Position numbers and translations under genes: made by a program. Below are positions 14,073 to 21,313 of a stretch of DNA of 64,000 nt, piece after piece. The notes under the pieces are model-generated. The model made no database searches and had not been told where the DNA came from. It worked only from the letters and a program-made list of their open reading frames with translations. This stretch comes from CAIQPS01 sp963721365 (lineage in GTDB: Bacteria; Actinomycetota; Thermoleophilia; RBG-16-64-13), in contig CAVRJE010000023.1 in assembly GCA_963721365.1 (NCBI GenBank), positions 1-64,000 on the forward strand. Direction: 5' to 3'. The first letter of the stretch is position 1. Each line of letters opens with the position of its first letter.

Positions 14073-15231
14073 TTAGACTGTCTTGTAGAGCGGCGATATC
14101 TGCCGCAGGCGCTCTGACGATCCCGGGCAGGACACTCATGACGCGGTCGACATCTGAGTCGCGACTGTACCGTCCGAAGGTGAATTCGAGCGAGCCGTGA
14201 GCTTCTTCGTGGAGCAGCCCGCACGAGATGAGGGTATGGGACGGCTCGAGGGTCTTCGAAGAGCAGGCCGACCCGGTGGATGCCGCTATCCCTTCGTCTT
14301 TCAGGGACAAGACAAGGGATTCGCCTTCGATGCCTTCGAAGCGGAAGTGGGCGTTGTTGGGCAGGCGGTCTGATCGGATGGCCGTTCAGGTGGGAGTCGG
14401 GTATGGTGGAGAGCACCGCGCTTGATGAGCCGGTCGCGCATGGCGGCGAGCCGCGGCGCCTCGGTGGCCAGCTCCTCGGCGGCGATGCGGGCGGCGGCGG
14501 CCATGCCCACTATGGCCGGCATGTTCTCGGTGCCCGACCGGAGCCCGCGCTCTTGACCGCCGCCCATGGTAACCGGAGCCAGCCGGACCCCATTGCGTAC
14601 GTAGAGCGCCCCGAGCCCGGGAGGACCGTAGATGTCGTTGCTCGAGATCGTCAGCAGGTCGACGGGCACGGTGGCCATGTCGATGGGCAGCTGACCTTCG
14701 GCCGCGACGGCGTCCACGTGCAACGCCACGCCGGTGCCGTTGAGCATCTCGGCGATGGCGGGGATCGGTTGCACGGTCCCGATCTCATTGCTGGCCCAGC
14801 CCACGGAGACGAGGATCGTGTCGTCGGTGATGCGGGAGCGGAGCTTGTCGGGATTGATCCGCCCGAACTGGTCGGGAGGCACCTTGGTGACCCGGAAGCC
14901 TTCCTTCTCCAGGTACTTGCCGATGTTGTGCAGGGAGATGTGCTCGACCTCGGAGATCACCACGTGGTCGCCGGATCGCTTGTTTCGACTCGCGTAGCCG
15001 ATGAGCGCCAGGTTGTTCGACTCGGTGGCGCCCGACGTGAAGACGATCTCGTCGGGCGCCGCGCCGAGGAAGTCGGCGACGGCGGCCCGGCTCTCCTCGA
15101 GCGCCGCGGTGGCGCGGTCACCCGCGGGCGTGCAGGGAGGCTGGGTTGCCGAAGCGTTCCGTGAAGTAGGGCAGCATGGCCTCGACGACCCGGGGGTCGA
15201 CCGGTCGGGCCGACTGATAGTCCAGGTACAC
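14073..15231 (-). CDS. nifS: Cysteine desulfurase (NifS/IscS family), four frameshifts
   Basis: The parts of a full class V PLP cysteine desulfurase lie in order in alternating frames: VYLDYQSARPVDPRVVEAML at the N-terminus, GATESNNLALIGYASR (PLP phosphate), HVDAVAAEGQLPID, and the C-terminal ASTGSACSSKTLEPSH with the sulfur-accepting cysteine. SSNDIYGPPGLGALYV stands at the usual SxHKxxGPxG lysine position but reads N-D-I-Y, so the canonical PLP lysine is not visible. Each break (near 15120, 14420, 14365 and 14112) is explained by one extra base. The enzyme mobilises sulfur from cysteine to NifU and, probably, to the TusA and DsrE partners. I took a GTG start; the stop TAA lies 10 bases before nifU. 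Confidence 0.75.
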
Positions 15232-15268
15232 CTCATCGTTCCGGTGGGGGCGCCACGGTACGGACCGC

Positions 15269-15632
15269 CTAGAACCACATGGTCGCGCCGGCATCGAGCG
15301 CGAGATCGTTCAGGGTCGCCGCGCCCACGATCTTCACACCCTCGATGAGCTCGACGCTTGTCCCACCCGAGCATCTGCTTCGACGCCTCGCAGACCAGAA
15401 TGGGGATGCCCATGGCCATGGTCTTGTCGAGCATCTCACGCACGCTCGGGAACGAACCGAGCTGGATCTTCTCGGCCTCTCCGGGTCGCAAGATGAGCAG
15501 ACCCATGCCCAGGTAGTAGACCGTGGGCTTCAGGTCCATTGCTTTCGCCGACTGCGCGAGTACCAGCGGGGAGTACTGCCGCGCGGGATCGTTGCTGGTC
15601 TGCACGTACAGAATGGCATTCTCGTCTTTCAT
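15269..15632 (-). CDS. DsrE/DsrF-like sulfur-relay family protein, one frameshift
   Basis: The N-terminal 94 residues (AILYVQTSNDPARQYSPLVL, VYYLGMGLLILRPGEAEKI, IPILVCEASKQMLGW) are a DsrE/DsrF/peroxiredoxin-like alpha-beta fold. CEASK carries the likely persulfide cysteine. After an extra base near 15359 the frame resumes as SVELIEGVKIVGAATLNDLA and ends GATMWF. DsrE-like proteins pass sulfane sulfur between a TusA-type carrier and other enzymes, which fits its place between tusA and nifS. The length of about 120 residues is normal once repaired. Confidence 0.75.
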
Positions 15633-15644
15633 GGTGCTCGCCTC

Positions 15645-15890
15645 CTAGCGGCCTTTGCGTATCAAGAACCGTTTGTAGTCACCCCGATCCTCTATCAGGA
15701 CGACCTCGTGGCCCGCCCGCTTGGCGAACCTCGTGAGGTCTTCTTCAGCAGCCGGGTCGTCCGCAAGTACTTCGAGGATGTCGCCGACGCTGAGACCGTC
15801 CATGGCCTCGCGGGTCTGAAACAGCGGCTCAGGGCAGAACAGGCCGATGCAGTCCAGGGACTTCTCGGCGGACTCTTCTTCATGCATCAT
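15645..15890 (-). CDS. tusA: TusA/SirA-family sulfur carrier protein
   Basis: The 81-residue product contains the TusA signature LDCIGLFCPEPLFQTREAM, in which the CPxP cysteine receives persulfide sulfur, followed by the beta-alpha-beta pattern ending YKRFLIRKG. It is the first gene of a minus-strand operon with DsrE, NifS and NifU, which suggests that sulfur released by NifS is relayed to a downstream acceptor. Two adjacent ATG codons are possible, with GGGAG upstream; I list the outer one. The gene is divergent from thrS, with about 180 bases between them. Confidence 0.88.
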   Translation of the reverse strand: MMHEEESAEKSLDCIGLFCPEPLFQTREAMDGLSVGDILEVLADDPAAEEDLTRFAKRAGHEVVLIEDRGDYKRFLIRKGR

Positions 15891-15987
15891 GGACTCTCCC
15901 AGGGGAAGCTGGCCTTGCTCTATGACGATGTTCCCGGTTCTCCGATTCCCTAAGCGTAGTAGCCGGCCGAAACAGGTCCGCGTTCCT

Positions 15988-16015
15988 TTGCTGGCCCACC
16001 CGTCTGAGCTAGACT
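15988..16015 (+). promoter_or_regulatory. Candidate thrS promoter
   Basis: TTGCTG (15988-15993) and TAGACT (16010-16015) are spaced by 16 bases. No T-box leader is visible between this site and the thrS start. Confidence 0.35.
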
Positions 16016-16067
16016 ACTTGGAGGAAATCGGACGGCCCGATCCGACCTTGCGACTTGAGAGGACCAC

Positions 16068-17978
16068 TTGAAGATACTGTTGCCTGATGGATCGGAAATG
16101 GCGGTCGCCGACGGGGCTACGGCGGCGGACGTCGCGGCCGCGATAGGGCCGCGTCTGGCGAAAGCGGCGATAGCCGCGCGGGTGGGGGAGAGAGTCGTGG
16201 ACCTCGCCACCCCTCTCGTCGAGGGTGACCAGGTGAGCATCCTTACCGCGTCGTCAGCCGAAGGCCTGGATGTGATCCGCCACTCCGCGGCGCACATTCT
16301 TGCGGAAGCCGCCACCCGGCTCTTCCCGGGTACCAAGGTGGCGATCGGCCCCTCCATCAAGGACGGCTTCTACTACGACTTCGATTTCCCGGAGCCGGTG
16401 GGGGAGGACGATCTGGCCAAGCTCACCGCCGAGATGGAGAGACTGGTCGCCGAAGACGAGTCGTTCGAGCGGCGCGAGGTGACCAAAGAGGAAGCCGAAG
16501 TCCTCTTTGCCGACGAGCCGTACAAGCTGGAATTGATCCGCGATCTGGCTCCCGACGCCGTCATCAGCACCTACCGGGTCGGGGGCTTCCTCGACCTGTG
16601 CCGGGGGCCGCACGTCCCCGATACCGCGAAGATAGGCGCCGTCGGTCTGCTCTCGGTGGCCGGTGCCTACTGGCGCGGCAAGAGCGACAACCCTATGCTC
16701 ACCCGCATATACGGCACCGCCTTCCCCACGAGGAAGGAGCTCGACGAATACCTGCAGCGTCTCGAGATGGCGCGGCAGCGGGACCATCGCAAGCTAGGCC
16801 GGGAGCTGGGGCTGTTCAGCTTCCACGACGAAGGGCCGGGCTTCCCCTTCTTTCACCCAAAGGGGATGCGGGTGATCAACGCCCTCCTCGACTACTGGCG
16901 CCGCGAGCACGTCCTGGCCGGCTACGAGGAGACCAAGACCCCCATCATGCTCGAGCGGACCCTGTGGGAACGCTCCGGTCACTGGGACAACTACAAGGAC
17001 AACATGTACTTCACCCGGATCGACGACGTCGATTTCGCCATCAAGCCCATGAACTGCCCCGGCGGCATCCTCATCTATAAGAGCGAGCAGCACTCTTATC
17101 GCGACCTTCCGCTGCGCTATGCCGAACTCGGCCTGGTCCACCGGCACGAGATGTCCGGGGTGCTGAGCGGGCTGTTCAGGGTGCGCATGTTCACGCAAGA
17201 TGACGCCCACATCTATTGCCTCCCCGAGCAGGTGGAGGAGGAGGTTCTGGGCGTTATCGAGTTGGTCCGGCGGATGTACCGCACGTTCGGCTTCGATCGG
17301 GTCCACGTGGAGCTTTCCACCCGCCCGGAGAAATCCATCGGCAGCGCCGAGATGTGGCAGAGGGCCGAGGGCGCCCTCGCGAAGGCGCTCGAGCGCGCGG
17401 AACTGCCCTACGTCCTCAACCCCGGGGACGGCGCGTTCTACGGTCCGAAGATCGACTTCCACATCGAGGATGTCATGGGGCGCACCTGGCAGTGCGCTAC
17501 CTGCCAGGTGGATTTCGCCATGCCCGAGAGGCTCGACGTGGACTACGTAGGGGAGGACAACCAGCGCCACCGTCCGGTGATGATCCACCGAACGGTGCTG
17601 GGGAGTATCGAGCGGTTCCTGGCCATCCTCATCGAGCACTATGGCGGCGCTCTGCCCGCGTGGTTGGCGCCCGTTCAGGCCACCGTCGTACCCGTGGCCG
17701 ACCGCCACGCCGGCTACGCGACCGATGTCAAGAGCGCGCTGATGTGCGCGGGGCTGAGGGCCGACGCCGACCTACGGCCAGAGTCGGTAGGCAGGAAGAT
17801 CCGCGACGGCGAGGTCGGCAAGGTGCCTTACATGCTGGTCGTGGGCGACCGCGAGGTAGAGCAGGGAACGGTGACCATCAGGACCAGGGGCAGCAAGGAT
17901 ACGCAGACACTGGCCCTGGCCCAGGCCGCCACAGTCATCGCCGACGCGTGCAGTCTGCCCGACTCGGCTTGTTCTTGA
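16068..17978 (+). CDS. thrS: Threonyl-tRNA synthetase
   Basis: The full-length 636-residue ThrRS charges tRNA-Thr. Domains in order: N-terminal TGS domain (MKILLPDGSEMAVADG), second additional (editing) domain with HSAAHILAEA and the late CRGPHV zinc-type motif, then the class II core with motif 2 (YAELGLVHRHEMSGVLSGLF), zinc ligands near MNCPGG, QDDAHIYC and the late MIHRTVLGS, and a C-terminal anticodon-binding domain (VPVADRHAGYA). The TTG start follows GAGAGGA. It heads a translation gene block with infC, rpmI, rplT and pheST. Confidence 0.95.
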   Translation: MKILLPDGSEMAVADGATAADVAAAIGPRLAKAAIAARVGERVVDLATPLVEGDQVSILTASSAEGLDVIRHSAAHILAEAATRLFPGTKVAIGPSIKDGFYYDFDFPEPVGEDDLAKLTAEMERLVAEDESFERREVTKEEAEVLFADEPYKLELIRDLAPDAVISTYRVGGFLDLCRGPHVPDTAKIGAVGLLSVAGAYWRGKSDNPMLTRIYGTAFPTRKELDEYLQRLEMARQRDHRKLGRELGLFSFHDEGPGFPFFHPKGMRVINALLDYWRREHVLAGYEETKTPIMLERTLWERSGHWDNYKDNMYFTRIDDVDFAIKPMNCPGGILIYKSEQHSYRDLPLRYAELGLVHRHEMSGVLSGLFRVRMFTQDDAHIYCLPEQVEEEVLGVIELVRRMYRTFGFDRVHVELSTRPEKSIGSAEMWQRAEGALAKALERAELPYVLNPGDGAFYGPKIDFHIEDVMGRTWQCATCQVDFAMPERLDVDYVGEDNQRHRPVMIHRTVLGSIERFLAILIEHYGGALPAWLAPVQATVVPVADRHAGYATDVKSALMCAGLRADADLRPESVGRKIRDGEVGKVPYMLVVGDREVEQGTVTIRTRGSKDTQTLALAQAATVIADACSLPDSACS

Positions 17979-18003
17979 GTCACATCGGGCAATAGGCTAT
18001 ACT
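17975..18003 (+). promoter_or_regulatory. Promoter for the infC-rpmI-rplT operon
   Basis: TTGAGT (17975-17980) and TATACT (17998-18003) are spaced by 17 bases. The -35 box overlaps the thrS stop codon. The transcript would carry a leader of about 170 bases before infC. Confidence 0.55.
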
Positions 18004-18073
18004 ACGCCGTCAAATAAAGAGGAAGCCACCCTTCCCACCCCGCGCCTATTTGTGGTACGGAGGTCAACCATAG

Positions 18074-18138
18074 AAGAACCGGCCGGCTCAGGTAGCCGGG
18101 TTCCGGCATGGGAGAGCGGTGGTGGCACCGCTTTTTTT
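18074..18138 (+). promoter_or_regulatory. Structured leader with terminator hairpin upstream of infC
   Basis: An upstream hairpin (GAACC with GGTTC around 18075-18103, inner GGCT/AGCC) is followed by a textbook intrinsic terminator: AGCGGTG (18115-18121), loop GTGG, CACCGCT (18126-18132), then seven T residues. As it lies between the operon promoter and infC, it is a candidate attenuator of the IF3-L35-L20 operon, which is autoregulated in other bacteria. It could alternatively just terminate thrS. Confidence 0.55.
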
Positions 18139-18178
18139 GCGTGGTAAGGGTGGCAACTAACCGGTAGCACCGGGGGAG

Positions 18179-18703
18179 GTGCAGGGGAACATAGCCGATA
18201 TAGTTCGCATCAACGAGAAGATCCGTGCAGACGCGGTCCGACTCATCGGGCCGGACGGCGAGCAGGTCGGTATCGTGAGCGTTCCAGAAGCGCTCGCTTT
18301 CGCCGACAGATTGAATCTCGACCTGGTCGAGGTGGCCCCCATGGCCGCTCCGCCGGTCTGCAAGGTGATGGACTACGGCAAGTACAGGTACGAGCAAGAG
18401 CAGAAGGCGAAGGAAGCGCGCAAGCGGCAGACGACGATCAGCATCAAAGAGATCAAGCTGCGCCCCAAGATCGACGACCACGATTTCGACACGAAGAAGG
18501 GGCACGTCCAGCGCTTTCTCACGCATGGAGACAAGGTCAAGCTGACGATCATGTTTCGGGGGAGGGAGTTGGTCCACCCGCACCTCGGCGAGAGACTGCT
18601 CCGCCGCATGGCCGAGGACCTGGCGGATGTCGGCGAGGTAGAGTCCGAACCCAGTCTCGACGGCAGGAACATGGTTATGATGCTGGCCCCGAGGCGTAAC
18701 TGA
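18179..18703 (+). CDS. infC: Translation initiation factor IF-3
   Basis: The N-domain (VRINEKIRADAVRLIGPDGE, LDLVEVAPMAAPPVCKVMDY) and the C-domain (KEIKLRPKIDDHDFDTKKGH, VKLTIMFRGRELVHP) are complete. IF-3 binds 30S subunits, prevents 50S joining and proofreads the initiator codon. The start is uncertain: the GTG at 18179 sits directly against GGGGGAG with no spacing, whereas an ATA at 18191 lies 3 bases after the weaker AGGGG. IF-3 genes often use rare start codons such as AUU for autoregulation, so an ATA start is possible. rpmI follows after 12 bases. Confidence 0.93.
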   Translation: MQGNIADIVRINEKIRADAVRLIGPDGEQVGIVSVPEALAFADRLNLDLVEVAPMAAPPVCKVMDYGKYRYEQEQKAKEARKRQTTISIKEIKLRPKIDDHDFDTKKGHVQRFLTHGDKVKLTIMFRGRELVHPHLGERLLRRMAEDLADVGEVESEPSLDGRNMVMMLAPRRN

Positions 18704-18715
18704 TAAGGGAACCAC

Positions 18716-18910
18716 ATGGCAAAGAACAAGACTCATAAAGGCGCCAAGAAGCGGATCAAGGTGACCGGCACCGGCAAGTTGATGCGCCGTCGGGCGATGG
18801 GCAGCCACCTGCTGACCAAGAAGTCGGCCAACAAGAAGCGCAAGTTGCGCAAGAGCACCGTGCTAGACGCCCAAGACACCAGCCGGCTTCGGGGCCTTCT
18901 GGGCCTGTAA
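18716..18910 (+). CDS. rpmI: 50S ribosomal protein L35
   Basis: The 64-residue basic protein MAKNKTHKGAKKRIKVTGTG, with the central HLLTKKSANKKRKLRK, is typical L35. It binds 23S rRNA in the large subunit. It lies between infC and rplT in the conserved order, with short spacers, so it is cotranscribed and probably under the same leader control. Confidence 0.95.
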   Translation: MAKNKTHKGAKKRIKVTGTGKLMRRRAMGSHLLTKKSANKKRKLRKSTVLDAQDTSRLRGLLGL

Positions 18911-18922
18911 GAGGAGAGAGCC

Positions 18923-19285
18923 ATGCCCAGAGTTAAGAGAAGTGTCAGCGCCCACAAGAAGCGCCGCAAGGTCCTCGAAGAGGCCAAGGGCTACTGGGGT
19001 CTCAAGAAGTCCTCCTACCGGAGGGCCAAAGAGCAGGGCATCAAGTCCGGCACCTACGCGTATCGCGACCGCAGGGTCCGCAAGCGCGAGTTCCGCCGGC
19101 TGTGGATCATCCGCATCAACGCCGGGGCGCGCGAGCACGGCCTGAGCTACAACCAGCTCATCCACGGGTTGAAAGAAGCGCATATCGACGTCGATCGCAA
19201 AATCCTGGCCGACTTGGCCGTGCGCGAGCCCGAAGTGTTCGCGCAGATGGCCGCTCGGGCCAAAGAGGCGCTCGGAGCCGCCTAA
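18923..19285 (+). CDS. rplT: 50S ribosomal protein L20
   Basis: The 120-residue L20 begins MPRVKRSVSAHKKRRKVLEE and carries the conserved YRDRRVRKREFRRLWIIRIN segment. It is an early-assembly protein that binds 23S rRNA; in several bacteria it represses the infC-rpmI-rplT operon by binding its own mRNA leader, which makes the hairpin region before infC a plausible target. GAGGAGAG precedes the ATG. The stop codon sits in a short GCCGCC/GGCGGC inverted repeat. Confidence 0.95.
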   Translation: MPRVKRSVSAHKKRRKVLEEAKGYWGLKKSSYRRAKEQGIKSGTYAYRDRRVRKREFRRLWIIRINAGAREHGLSYNQLIHGLKEAHIDVDRKILADLAVREPEVFAQMAARAKEALGAA

Positions 19286-19300
19286 CGGCGGCCACGCCCC

Positions 19301-20209
19301 ATGATCCGCGAGATCGCCGGGCGCCAGAACCACACCGTCAAACTGGCGCGCAAGCTGCTGCAGAAGAAGTACCGCCGCGACCGGGGGTTTCTGGTCGGCG
19401 AGGGTATGGACCTTCTCCTCGCCGCGGTGGCGGGCGGCGCCGACGTGCGGGAGATCCTCGTTCGCCGCGAGCTTCTCTCCGAGATACCGGCCGGGCTTAG
19501 GGAGCGAGCGGCCGCCTCCACCGGCGCCGCGGGCTCAGCAGGGCCGCGAGGGGCCGGTGACACTCTCAACATCGGCGTGTGCGATCAGGACACCCTGGAC
19601 CACGCCAGTTCCCTCGGCGGTTCCTCCGACGTCATCTTCATCGTCGCGCAGCCAGTCCGTCACCTGAGCGAGTTGGATCTGGGCCGCGACCTGGTCTTCT
19701 TTCTCGACTCCGTCGGCGATCCGGGCAACGTGGGCACCCTTGTGCGCAGCGCTGTCGCGTTCGGGCTTGCCGGAGTGATCTGCTCGCCGGGCACCGCCGA
19801 TCCCTACAGCCCCAAGGCATTGCGCGGAGGAATGGGCGCCCAGTTCTCGCTGACCGTGGTCACCGACGTGGAGGCCGGGGATCTGGAGGCGCGGATCTCG
19901 GCGTCGGCTGGGCGCGGAGAGCAGGTGCCGCGTGTGCTCGTCGCCGACCCGGCGAAGGGCGTGGACGTGCGTGAGGTATCCGGCGCCGGCGGCCTGGTCG
20001 TCGTGCTGGGAAGCGAGCGCAGCGGCCCGTCCGCGCGTTGGGAGCACGCGGGGAGGGTGACGATACCGCAGCGCAGTTTCGACTCGCTCAACGTCGCCAT
20101 GGCCGGCACCGTCCTGGCCTACGAACTCAGCCGTTCACGGGCATCGGCCGATGGCGCGCAGGCGGCCGCTCCGGATGGCGCGAGCGGCCCTGGCACCGGT
20201 GGCAAATAG
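19301..20209 (+). CDS. TrmH/SpoU-family rRNA 2'-O-methyltransferase
   Basis: The N-terminal substrate-binding domain (KLARKLLQKKYRRDRGFLVG, residues about 13-32) precedes a SPOUT methyltransferase domain with the three family motifs: SVGDPGNVGTLVRSA near 145, VVVLGSERSG near 230 and SFDSLNVAMAGTVLAYELS near 257-275. These proteins use S-adenosylmethionine to 2'-O-methylate rRNA or tRNA riboses; the likely target here is 23S rRNA but that is inference. The location between rplT and pheS is the usual one. A low-complexity Ala/Gly insertion (near 68-85) and tail are lineage-specific. Confidence 0.88.
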   Translation: MIREIAGRQNHTVKLARKLLQKKYRRDRGFLVGEGMDLLLAAVAGGADVREILVRRELLSEIPAGLRERAAASTGAAGSAGPRGAGDTLNIGVCDQDTLDHASSLGGSSDVIFIVAQPVRHLSELDLGRDLVFFLDSVGDPGNVGTLVRSAVAFGLAGVICSPGTADPYSPKALRGGMGAQFSLTVVTDVEAGDLEARISASAGRGEQVPRVLVADPAKGVDVREVSGAGGLVVVLGSERSGPSARWEHAGRVTIPQRSFDSLNVAMAGTVLAYELSRSRASADGAQAAAPDGASGPGTGGK

Positions 20210-20248
20210 GGCTGGGGTCGGTTAGGATTGTCCGCTTGGAAGGAGGAG

Positions 20249-21301
20249 CCATAAGCACAGACGATCCTATCCTTGCGCAGGTGTCGCGTCCCGATCTGCG
20301 GACGATCTATACCGAAGGGGCGGCGGCGATCGCGTCCGCATCCGATCTCGCCTCTCTCGAGGCCGTCCGCGTGCGCTTCCTGGGCCGGAAAGCGGATCTC
20401 GTGCTTGCTTCTCCGCAGTATCCCCGAGCTTCCGCCGGAACAGAGGCCCGAGGTGGGCAGGGTGGGCAATCTCATCCGCAAGGTCCTCGAGTCCGCCTTG
20501 GACGAGCGCAAGGCCGATCTGGAGTCCCAGGAGCTGGCCTCCGCGCTCGATCGCGACCGTATCGATGTCACCCTTCCCGGTTGGCCGTCGCAGCTGGGGC
20601 GTCTCCATCTCATCACCCAGACTCAGCGGGAGATCGAGGACATCTTCATCGGTATGGGCTACGAGATAGCCGAAGGGCCCGAAGTCGAGACCGAGTACTA
20701 CAACTTCGAAGCCCTGAACACTCCTGCCGATCATCCGGCCCGCTCGCTCCACGATACGTTCTTCGTTTCTGAGGGTGTCTTGCTGCGCACCCATACCTCG
20801 CCCATGCAGGTGCGCGCCATGGAGAAGCAGCGGCCCCCGGTCCACATCATCGTCCCCGGCAAGGCATACCGCCGCGACTCAGACGCCACCCATACGCCCA
20901 TGTTCCACCAGGTCGAAGGTCTCGTGGTGGACGAGGGGATCACGCTGGCGGATCTCAAGGGAACGCTGGAGACGTTCGTTCGCGCGATGTTCGGCACAGA
21001 CCGCAAGGTCCGTCTCCGCCCGCACTTCTTTCCCTTCACCGAACCGTCGGTCGAAGTCGATGTGTCATGCATCATGTGCGACGGTGAGGGGTGCCGGCTG
21101 TGCAAGAAGAGCGGCTGGCTGGAGATCCTGGGTTCCGGCATGGTCGATCCCAATGTCTTCGAGTTCGTCGGCTACGACCCTGAGGTCTACACCGGCTTCG
21201 CCTTCGGCATGGGTATCGAACGCATCGCCATGCTCAAACACGGCGTCAACGACCTTCGTCTCTTCTTCGAGAACGACCTGCGCTTCCTGCGCCAGTTCTG
21301 A
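20249..21301 (+). CDS. pheS: Phenylalanyl-tRNA synthetase alpha subunit, one frameshift
   Basis: The N-terminal coiled segment (ASDLASLEAVRVRFLGRKAD) is in one frame and the rest in the next: LLRSIPELPPEQRPEVGRVG, the class II motifs around ARSLHDTFFV and THTSPMQVRAM, FHQVEGLVVDEG, and the terminal GFAFGMGIERIAMLKHGVND. An extra base at about 20407 explains the shift exactly. PheS pairs with PheT, which begins 12 bases later, to charge tRNA-Phe. A perfect GGAAGGAGG stands before an ATA at 20252 in the right frame, so either a rare ATA start or a sequence error in the ATG is implied; I placed the start there approximately. Normal length is about 350 residues. Confidence 0.9.
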
Positions 21302-21313
21302 CCGGGAGCCACT

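Noticed and set aside
18115..18175. T-box leader suggested by GGTGGCACCGC and AGGGTGGCAAC
   Set aside because: The first is simply the terminator hairpin, there is no specifier stem or full T-box bulge, and the downstream gene is infC rather than a synthetase.
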